NCBI GenBank assembly: GCA_031291845.1
Contig: JARLIH010000103.1
Span: 1 to 40,666 of the forward strand
DNA: 40,666 nt
Direction of reading: 5' to 3'
From: Isosphaeraceae bacterium
GTDB lineage: Bacteria; Planctomycetota; Planctomycetia; Isosphaerales; Isosphaeraceae
The notes under the pieces were generated by a model that worked only from the letters and a program-made list of their open reading frames with translations, was not told the DNA's origin and ran no database searches. This document shows positions 34,158 through 40,666 of the stretch, piece by piece; the first letter of the stretch is position 1; each line of letters begins with the position of its first letter. The translations under genes were made by a program, and so were the position numbers.

Positions 34158-34730
34158 CTATTTGCGCGAGACGAACGGGTTCCCTGCGACGTAGAAGCGC
34201 AACGGCTTGGCCGCCCACTCACCCGCGTAATCGACTCCGATTCGAGGCCGCGTGACGATCTCGAACGACTCCTGTGCCTCGGGTCCGGCAACGTAGAAAT
34301 CAGCGCTGAGGAGGTCGTGCCGGTTCAAGGCACGGTCGATCGCCAGTGCCCGGCAAAGCAGTCCGGGGCCCTTGGTGCTTGTTGCGACGTTCTGAACCGG
34401 CTCGAGGGCGCGGATCAACACGGCGGAGGCGTGGCCCTCGGCTTCCGTCACGACGTTCAGGCAATGGTGCATGCCATAAATCAAGTAGACATACGCGTAC
34501 CCGGGAGGGCCGAACATGACGTCGGTGCGCGGCGTGCGGCCGCGGGCGGAGTGAGCGGCCAGGTCGTGCACGCCCAGGTACGCTTCCGTTTCGACGATCC
34601 GACCGACCCGCGGGACTCCGTCCACGACGTGAACGATCTGCTGCCCGAGGAGTTCGCGCGCGACGGTTACCGTTTCACGGTCATAGAACGAGCGCGGCAG
34701 GGTGCGCGTTGGGCTCTGGCGTCCTTTCAC
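34158..34730 (-). CDS. mpg: DNA-3-methyladenine glycosylase (AAG/MPG family)
   Basis: 190 residues from GTG 34730. It removes alkylated purines from DNA in base excision repair. Family motifs: LPRSFYDRETVTVARELLGQ, RIVETEAYLG with the catalytic Glu, DLAAHSARGRTPRTDVMFGP, PGYAYVYLIYGMHHCLNVVT, ALEPV, TKGPGLLCRALAI and the product end PRIGVDYAGEWAAKPLRFYV. The length fits bacterial members. Its start is 10 bases after the stop of the BON gene on the same strand, so they are probably cotranscribed, although their functions are unrelated. TTG or later starts are possible because the first 10 residues are not conserved. Confidence 0.94.
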   Translation of the reverse strand: MKGRQSPTRTLPRSFYDRETVTVARELLGQQIVHVVDGVPRVGRIVETEAYLGVHDLAAHSARGRTPRTDVMFGPPGYAYVYLIYGMHHCLNVVTEAEGHASAVLIRALEPVQNVATSTKGPGLLCRALAIDRALNRHDLLSADFYVAGPEAQESFEIVTRPRIGVDYAGEWAAKPLRFYVAGNPFVSRK

Positions 34731-34740
34731 GCGGTCTCGC

Positions 34741-36108
34741 TCACTCCGTCATGAATTCGGGGACGAGCCGGAACCCGCGGAGGATGGCCATCGAACGGAG
34801 GATGGCATCGAGCCTCGGGCGATCGTCGGCCTGAGCAAGGGTGCCCCGAACTTCCAGCGTGTCGGCCCGCACGCGCACTTGGTCGACGTGGGCGAGGTCG
34901 CCAAGCTGCCGCCGGAGTTGGGCCATGAGATAGGGCTCGACGTCCTCGGGACGTCCTTTGGACAGCAGCGGGTTCTTCGTCTCGTCGTTGGGAACGGTAA
35001 ACTGCAGGCGGTCGATCACCTGGTCGACTCCCGGCGTCTGCTGGACCGCGCGGAAGGCGAGCATGGCTTCGTACACGGTCGGCACCTGTCCCGAGAGGTT
35101 GGCGATGCCGTCGTGGACGGACACCTGGATCGGCAAGTTCACGAGCGCTGGGCGCCGCGTGAACGCATCGGTCAGTCGGGGCGTGAGGTTGCCGGCATCC
35201 ACGGCCACCGCCGGCCGTGCGTCGGCGGCGATCGCTGCGCGAGGCTTCACCGCCGGGATGAACGCCGGCTGTGGGGGCGGGGGAGGCGTGGCGGACACGC
35301 CTTTCGGGCCGGCCCCCGAGTTCCTGACTTGAAGCAGGTTGATCACCTCGCTCACGCCCGGAGTCTGGGCGATCTGCTGGCCGACGGCGATCCGTTCGGC
35401 GAGGTTGTTGACGGTCCCCCGCAACGTGGCGACTCCGCGCGAGTCGATCGTCATCTCGACGGTTCCGTCGCCGGGCGACGGTCCGAGCGGCACGCTCGTC
35501 GCGGGTCCTGCGGCAGCCGGTGCGGGAGCCGCATTCGGGGCCATGGCGCCGCCGGGGGCGGGAAGGTTCATGGCCTCCCGGGCGGCAACGGCCCCCCACC
35601 ACGGCGGATAGCTGACGAGCGGAGGCTCGAAGCCGAAGAACGGGTCGTCGAGCCGGCCGAACAGAGGTTGAGGGTAGACGTAGGGGAGCGAGCCGAGCGC
35701 GTACGGCATCGTCCCCAGCGAGGGGATAGCCCGCGCTGCCGAACCCGCAACCGGGTATGCCGGCCCGGCGGCCGTTTGCGCGGCGGCGCGGTGTGCCTCG
35801 GCCGTATCGATCACGAGATCGTCGCGGACCGCCGACGTGTACGCGAGCGCGGTCCGCACCGCCGCGTCGTGGATCTGTTTCGTACCCACTCTTCCCGCGA
35901 GCACGAGCTTGCCGTCGCGCCAGTTGGCCGAGATGCGGTACGGGGCGGTGACGGGGCTCGACTGGAGCGCTTGCATGACCGCCGCGTCGGGCCGGCCAGG
36001 ATCGGCTCCGGGTCGTGATACGGTATTATGAGTCGTCTGGGCCGCGGCGGGGAGCGTTCCCGCCACGCCGAACGCCAAGGCAACCAACCAAGTGCGGCGC
36101 CGAGCCAT
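34741..36108 (-). CDS. secreted multi-BON-domain protein
   Basis: 455 residues from ATG 36108, preceded by GGAGGG. Signal peptide ARRRTWLVALAFGVAGTL, cleavage near AAA-Q. Three clear BON domains: residues about 40-105 (YRISANWRDGKLVLAGRVGT), 215-262 (TIDSRGVATLRGTVNNLAER, TPGVSEVINLLQV) and 310-365 (VSVHDGIANLSGQVPTVYEA, TPGVDQVIDRLQF). A weaker fourth is at 385-450 (VRVRADTLEVRGTLAQADDR). Proline/alanine-rich linkers join them. BON domains bind membrane or phospholipid and occur in envelope-stress proteins such as OsmY. A role on the periplasmic side of the envelope is inferred. Confidence 0.88.
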   Translation of the reverse strand: MARRRTWLVALAFGVAGTLPAAAQTTHNTVSRPGADPGRPDAAVMQALQSSPVTAPYRISANWRDGKLVLAGRVGTKQIHDAAVRTALAYTSAVRDDLVIDTAEAHRAAAQTAAGPAYPVAGSAARAIPSLGTMPYALGSLPYVYPQPLFGRLDDPFFGFEPPLVSYPPWWGAVAAREAMNLPAPGGAMAPNAAPAPAAAGPATSVPLGPSPGDGTVEMTIDSRGVATLRGTVNNLAERIAVGQQIAQTPGVSEVINLLQVRNSGAGPKGVSATPPPPPQPAFIPAVKPRAAIAADARPAVAVDAGNLTPRLTDAFTRRPALVNLPIQVSVHDGIANLSGQVPTVYEAMLAFRAVQQTPGVDQVIDRLQFTVPNDETKNPLLSKGRPEDVEPYLMAQLRRQLGDLAHVDQVRVRADTLEVRGTLAQADDRPRLDAILRSMAILRGFRLVPEFMTE

Positions 36109-36317
36109 TGATGGACCCTCCGGGACGAGAGGGGGCGTAGACCCGGGGGTGAGAGCTGTTGGGGAGAGACATACCTCCCGGCAATCGCCGGCGTACGTTC
36201 CCAACACGCCCTGAGGCGCGCCCGTCTTCTCGCAGTCTACGCCGTGGATACCGTCCCGACAAGCCTGCACGCGTGCAAATCTCCGGCCGGCGATTGCCTC
36301 CAGCCGGAATCGCGTCG

Positions 36318-37832
36318 TTACCGCACTTCGAGCGGAACGATCGAGAGCTTGCCCATCACGCGCACGATCGGCAAAAAGGCCTCGAACGGCGCGACGCCGT
36401 CGAGGCTGGTGTCGGACAGCTTGATATGCGTCGCGTCGACGGCCGACTCGTCGAACGATGCGTCAAGCGCGACCCAACGGCCGGTCACGTGCACCTCGTG
36501 CCACATATGAAACCCGAACCCGCCAAGGTGGTCGGCATAGACAAGACCGATAGCCACCCGTGACGGCAGCCCGGCAGCGCGGCTCATCGCGGCGGCCAGG
36601 ACGCTGTGCTCGGTGCAGTCGCCCGAAAGGGTTCGCGCCACCTCGCTCGCCGGGGCGAACGTCGTGGCGAAGTTCTTATCCTTCAGGTTCTGGAACACGA
36701 AGCGCTCAATCTTGACGGCTTTCTCCCAGGCCCCTTGGGTGTCGCCGACCGCGCGGCGGGTGAGGGCCTGGACCTGGGAATCCTCACTGGTCACGAGCGC
36801 ATTCGGCCGCAGGAACTGTGGGCTCACTTCGCCCGACTCGGCCTCGCCGACTTCCGGCCCGGCGGTTTTCACATTCAAGGTCCCCGACGACTTCGACTCA
36901 CCCTCCGTCGTAAGAGTCTGGCGCCGGTCGTTCGGCAGCAGTTGCGACAGGTCGTCGCCCGGCAGCTCGACGCGATACCGGATCGCGCGCACGGCCGTCG
37001 AGTTCGGGATCTTGTTCGCCACTTTGATCACGGAATGGGCGATACGGTCGACCGCCATCCCGCGGTCGGCCGCGAGGGCGCCTTCCTTCGTCGTGCGATA
37101 GACCACCATGCCGCCGAGGACGTCCTGGCTGCTCTTGATGACCTGTCCGGCCGAGTCGACCCAGAGCGTGGTGTCGAACTCGCGGCGGGCTTTGCCGTCA
37201 AGTTTGGTGGTCTCCTCGATCCGGAGGAGCGCGTGCTTCTCGCCGTCGCCGAGCAAGACCTCTTCCTTCTGTTTGGCGGTGAGCGTGATGTCGCAGATCC
37301 GGTTCAAGTCGGGGACGAACATCTTGAGGTCGCGGCTCTCACCGGGCTTAATCGGCTCTCGGGCGAGGGTCATCTCGGCGGCGTACGGCCCGCGCACGTC
37401 GGGACTCCACTTGAGGACTTTCTCTTGCCGGGTGCCGCCGCTCTGAAGGATCAAGTTCATCTCACCGTCGACCACATCTCCATAGGCACGGATCTCGCCG
37501 TCGCTCGTCAGGGTACGCGTGTCGAGCCGGAGCACCGAACCGTCGAGGGTCTCGATCGTGCCGTACTGAAGCTTGTTGGTGACGAGGTCCTTGTCCCGGC
37601 GGAAATTGAGGACGGTGTCGACTCGAACGCGCAGGAGCTTGCGCCCCTTGTCGTTTACCGGTTCGACAAAAATGTGGACGTGCCCGACTTTCGAGCCAGC
37701 CATGTAGATGGCGTCCCACGACTCCTGTTCCGCGGCCCGCGCGGCGGAGGCGGGCGAGACGAGCACGACGGCCAGGCCCCAGAGGGCGAACAGCGAGAAG
37801 ACGCTGCGCGCCGGGCGACGCGATCCGTTCAT
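36318..37832 (-). CDS. secreted transglutaminase-like protease-fold protein
   Basis: 504 residues from ATG 37832 with GGAAGGA upstream. Signal peptide MNGSRRPARSVFSLFALWGL, then AVVLVSPASAARA. The first 370 residues are beta-rich. The transglutaminase core at the end carries the triad Cys406 (SGDCTEHSVLAAAMSRAAGL), His445 (GFHMWHEVHV) and Asp457 (WVALDASFDE). Bacterial members are mostly thiol peptidases or amidases, sometimes crosslinking enzymes, in the envelope. It lies 136 bases downstream of the hybrid kinase on the same strand and 209 bases before the BON gene, and could belong to an envelope-response cluster. Confidence 0.9.
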   Translation of the reverse strand: MNGSRRPARSVFSLFALWGLAVVLVSPASAARAAEQESWDAIYMAGSKVGHVHIFVEPVNDKGRKLLRVRVDTVLNFRRDKDLVTNKLQYGTIETLDGSVLRLDTRTLTSDGEIRAYGDVVDGEMNLILQSGGTRQEKVLKWSPDVRGPYAAEMTLAREPIKPGESRDLKMFVPDLNRICDITLTAKQKEEVLLGDGEKHALLRIEETTKLDGKARREFDTTLWVDSAGQVIKSSQDVLGGMVVYRTTKEGALAADRGMAVDRIAHSVIKVANKIPNSTAVRAIRYRVELPGDDLSQLLPNDRRQTLTTEGESKSSGTLNVKTAGPEVGEAESGEVSPQFLRPNALVTSEDSQVQALTRRAVGDTQGAWEKAVKIERFVFQNLKDKNFATTFAPASEVARTLSGDCTEHSVLAAAMSRAAGLPSRVAIGLVYADHLGGFGFHMWHEVHVTGRWVALDASFDESAVDATHIKLSDTSLDGVAPFEAFLPIVRVMGKLSIVPLEVR

Positions 37833-37968
37833 CGATTGAGTTCCTTCCAGGGGAGAAGCCAGGCCCGGTCCGCGCGTCGGAGCCGGGCCGGTGCCGCTCT
37901 TCACTATGGACGAAATCCCCGTTGGTCTCAAGTTCAAGACCGGGAGACCGTACGCGGGCGGCCTGGCG

Positions 37969-39759
37969 TCAGGCCCCGCCTTTGACCGTGCGGATGGCCC
38001 ACTCGAGTTTCGAGAAGTCGATCGGCTTGGTCAGGTGGACGCCGAAGCCGGCCTGCTGGCTCTTCTCGACGTCGTCGTCCATGCCGAAGCCGGTCAGGGC
38101 GACCCCGGCAAGGTGGGGGTGATCAGCGCGCAGGCGGCGCATGAGGTCGAAGCCGCTGCCGTCGGGCAGACCGATGTCGCTGATGACGATCTCCGTGTCG
38201 TCGCGAACGGCGGCGACGGCGGCCTCGCAACCGGCGGCCGTCACCACGTCGTGCCCCACTTCACGGAGCAATCGGGCCATGATCCGGAGGGTCATGGGGT
38301 CGTCCTCGACGAGCAAAATCCTGCGTGAGGGGTGCGCTTCGGCCACGGTGGAGTTGGGACCGGCGGCCGGCGTGCCGCGGGGACCGGCAGGGACGGTCGC
38401 CAGCTCGAAGGTGAAATTAGCCCCTCGGTCCCGCCCCTCGCTCTGCGCGCGGATCGTCCCGCCGTGCGCTTCGGTAATCGACCGGCAGATCGCCAGGCCG
38501 AGACCGAGGCCGCCGAGCTTCTGCGCGCGAGGGTCCGCCCCTTGCTCGAACGCGTTGAAGATGCGCGGCAGCAGCTCCGGCTCGATCCCCGCGCCGTTGT
38601 CGATCACGTTGACCGCGATTCGGCCGTCCTGGTTGGCCGTCCGGAGCACGATCCGTCCGCCTTCGGGCGTGAACTTGGTGGCGTTCTTCACCAGGTTCCA
38701 GAAGACCTGTTGCAGCCGCGCGGGGTCCCCCCGGACGTAATGCTCGGTCGCGTCCAGCTTGACGGCGAGCTCCAGCCGTCGTCCCAGGGTCTCGCTCCGG
38801 CAGATTTCCAGCGTCTGGCGCAGGAGCGTGTGCACGTCGACGATCTCGAACTGGAATGGCATCTTGCCGCGGATGATGCGCATCACGTCGAGCAAGTCGT
38901 CGATCAAACGGGCCTCGAGCTCGACGTTGCGGCGGATCATCTCGAACGTCGAGAGCAATGCTGCGGGGGTTTTCTCGTCGACCAGCGCGGCGGTGGCCGA
39001 GAGCAGCACGGGGGTCAACGGCGTACGCAGCTCGTGGCTAAGCATCGCCAGGAACTGGTCCTTCGCACGGCTGGCGTTTTCGGCAATCTCTTTGGCCTCG
39101 CGCAGGGCGTGCTCCGAGTTCCGGCGCTCGCGAACGTCGCGGAGGAGGAGGTGGTTGACGATACCGAGTAGGGCTGCCAGCAGGAGCAAGGCGAGCCCGA
39201 AGGCCAGGGTCGCGCGACGCAGCATCGTCTCCTGGGCCGTACCCTGGCGCGCGAGCGCCGCCTCCTGTTCGTCGGCCATCGTTGCGATCAAACGGCGGAA
39301 TTCGCTGGCGTCGCGCGAGGCCCCACCGCGCCGGATGCGGCCCAGGGCGGCGTCTGTCCCCTCCTCGTTACGCACCCGTAGCGTCTGTTCCAGCTCATCG
39401 AGCCAGCCGGCCGCGAGCGCGCGGAGGTGGTCCAGACGCGCCTGTTGGGTGGGCTCAGCCGCGGTCAGACGCGCAAGCTCATCCAGGTCGCTCCGCAGGC
39501 GCGCCCTGCCGTCGCGGTACGGTTCCAGCTCCCGTTCGTCCCCGGTGATCAGGTACCCGCGTTGGCCACTCTCGGCTGCACCGAGCGCGGCGCGCGCGCC
39601 GTTGAGCCGCGCGAGCACTCGGTGCGCGCGCACGGCCGCCCGGCCGTATTCCCCGAGGAGCCGAACGCTCCAGGACCAGACGAGCGCGTTCAGCAACAGG
39701 AACGTCAGCGTCAAACCGATCCAGAGTGAGAGGTGGCGTTCGAGCCGTCGAACGAACAT
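37969..39759 (-). CDS. CHASE3 hybrid histidine kinase with C-terminal receiver
   Basis: 596 residues. Membrane helices at about 11-30 and 182-204 flank a CHASE3 sensor with ESGQRGYLITGDERELEPYR. HisKA has MLSHELRTPLTPVL with the phosphorylated His242; the ATPase domain has NLVKNATKF (355-363), DNGAGI (387-392) and GGLGLGLAI (416-424). The receiver has E485/D486/D487, the phosphorylated Asp528 in IVISDIGLPDGSGFDL, the Thr in ALTGFG and Lys578 in LTKPIDF. It is simpler than the 1293-residue kinase at 16087 but shares the sensor type. No separate regulator lies beside it, so the output partner is elsewhere. Signal unknown. Confidence 0.95.
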   Translation of the reverse strand: MFVRRLERHLSLWIGLTLTFLLLNALVWSWSVRLLGEYGRAAVRAHRVLARLNGARAALGAAESGQRGYLITGDERELEPYRDGRARLRSDLDELARLTAAEPTQQARLDHLRALAAGWLDELEQTLRVRNEEGTDAALGRIRRGGASRDASEFRRLIATMADEQEAALARQGTAQETMLRRATLAFGLALLLLAALLGIVNHLLLRDVRERRNSEHALREAKEIAENASRAKDQFLAMLSHELRTPLTPVLLSATAALVDEKTPAALLSTFEMIRRNVELEARLIDDLLDVMRIIRGKMPFQFEIVDVHTLLRQTLEICRSETLGRRLELAVKLDATEHYVRGDPARLQQVFWNLVKNATKFTPEGGRIVLRTANQDGRIAVNVIDNGAGIEPELLPRIFNAFEQGADPRAQKLGGLGLGLAICRSITEAHGGTIRAQSEGRDRGANFTFELATVPAGPRGTPAAGPNSTVAEAHPSRRILLVEDDPMTLRIMARLLREVGHDVVTAAGCEAAVAAVRDDTEIVISDIGLPDGSGFDLMRRLRADHPHLAGVALTGFGMDDDVEKSQQAGFGVHLTKPIDFSKLEWAIRTVKGGA

Positions 39760-40301
39760 CGCGAAGGCATTCCACTAGCAGCGTGGGGGCCGTATCGGCG
39801 CGGCGGACAGTGCCGTCTGCAAGAGCAACTTCGGGGTGGGCTGGCCGCCAAAAAAAGCCACTATTTGCGCGAACCACAATGGCGGAAGCGGTGGCGATCG
39901 GTCGCCCGGTTGAGTCGCCTTTCCGTTGGTCCGATCGCCTGCTACGGAACGCACGCTCCAGGTTGTTTGAGGCTTTCGGAAACATGAGTCTAACCTCTTC
40001 GGGGAAGTTAACAACAGGAGGTCACGAAAAAAAGCACATGAGTCGCACGTTTTTAACATCGCTTTTAAGCAGCTCCGCGGCACGCTGCACGTGACATGGG
40101 CGCGGAAGCGCTCTTGCAGCGATTTTCGCTCGCGGTTAACCTGGCTGGGCCAATCTTGACGGGGCTGGGACGGATCGCGCCCTTTCTCGAATCACCTCGC
40201 TGAAACTTGCCTTCTGGCAACCAAGCCTCCGTCTTTGATGCGACGCTCCGCGTAGCCTTGCGCGGTGGCGCCTAGCCGTCTCCATGGATGGAGAAAATTT
40301 C
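39760..40301. other. gene-free stretch between divergent genes
   Basis: About 540 bases between the divergent hybrid kinase and lipoprotein genes. It is locally more AT-rich (for example around 39990-40070, with AAAAAAAGCACATGAG-like runs) than the coding regions, as expected of a promoter region. Small frames overlap and have no motif. Confidence 0.5.
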
Positions 40302-40666
40302 ATGAAACGTCACGTCGTCGCCGGGATCGCCTTGCTGGGCATGGCGGGTTGCGCGCAAGAGCGCACCGCGCAGCGGCCGGCGCAAGGATATCCCAGCGCG
40401 GTCGGCCTGCCCCCCGAGGTCGCGCCGATTACGCAGACAATCAACCAGGGATTGCCGCCGCCCGACCGGGCGACCGTCCTGGCCAGCACGGGCGTGGGGG
40501 CCAACAAGGGCCCCGCCCAGGGACGTCCAATTGCTCCGGCAGTTGCCCCGAATCGCATCGCGGCCGGCCCCAGCCGTTCGGCTGAGCCTCCGGCCGGAGC
40601 CGCCCCGAGCTTGCCTGGCCCAACGCTGAGTACCTCGCTTGTCGCGCCTCCCGCCGGCGCGCCAGC
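40302..40666 (+). CDS. proline/alanine-rich lipoprotein (3' end outside window)
   Basis: ATG 40302 follows GGAG nine bases upstream. The signal peptide MKRHVVAGIALLGMAGC ends in a lipobox (GMAGC), so Cys17 should carry the lipid and the protein should be anchored to a membrane. After that the sequence is disordered and rich in Pro, Ala, Gly and Ser (PITQTINQGLPPPDRATVLA, PSRSAEPPAGAAPSLPGPTL). The frame is open to the window end, with at least 121 residues. A catalytic domain may follow outside the window. Divergent from the hybrid kinase gene. Confidence 0.8.
   Translation, partial: MKRHVVAGIALLGMAGCAQERTAQRPAQGYPSAVGLPPEVAPITQTINQGLPPPDRATVLASTGVGANKGPAQGRPIAPAVAPNRIAAGPSRSAEPPAGAAPSLPGPTLSTSLVAPPAGAP

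Overview
The window looks like chromosomal DNA of a planctomycete, most likely near Isosphaeraceae (inference). It is very GC-rich. It carries a run of small proteins that open with an MPLPR(M/F)..R..MI membrane segment and end in a PPDPPxPE-type tail. It also has a secreted CehA/McbA-type metallohydrolase, CHASE3 hybrid kinases and pentapeptide-repeat membrane proteins. No rRNA, tRNA or CRISPR array was seen.

Layout. 1-4.1 kb (minus): 5' two thirds of clpC, a small membrane TPR protein and an AsmA-like protein. 4.1-5.4 kb: no convincing gene. 5.4-6.65 kb (plus): a MarR regulator translationally coupled to an NAD-dependent epimerase-like SDR, with a perfect inverted repeat beside the ribosome binding site. 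6.65-15.2 kb: an accessory tract of small planctomycete genes, a secreted esterase, an ECF sigma factor with a membrane partner, and many gene fragments (two cytochrome P450 pieces, IS4-type and IS630-type transposase remnants, a HEAT fragment). A palindromic repeat with core GAAAAGGTGTCAGGAACC recurs here and repeatedly lies at the edges of fragments.

15.9-21.2 kb (plus): a multistep phosphorelay locus: a broken response regulator, a 1293-residue hybrid histidine kinase, a single-domain receiver, a stand-alone dimerisation/histidine domain and a second single-domain receiver. 21.3-24.2 kb (minus): two tandem pentapeptide-repeat proteins with channel-like C-termini. 24.8-27.1 kb: the CehA/McbA-like protein. 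27.3-32.1 kb (plus): a tightly coupled operon of methyltransferase, MFS transporter, GH5 glycosidase and a radical-SAM-like protein with unusual cysteine spacing, followed by a purine-nucleosidase-family gene and a CHAD-domain gene.

34.1-39.8 kb (minus): a CHASE3 hybrid kinase, a secreted transglutaminase, a secreted multi-BON protein and a 3-methyladenine DNA glycosylase. The window ends inside a proline/alanine-rich lipoprotein gene (plus). Main themes are envelope and signalling functions, with one repeat-riddled tract of decayed genes and one uncharacterised SAM/glycosidase operon.
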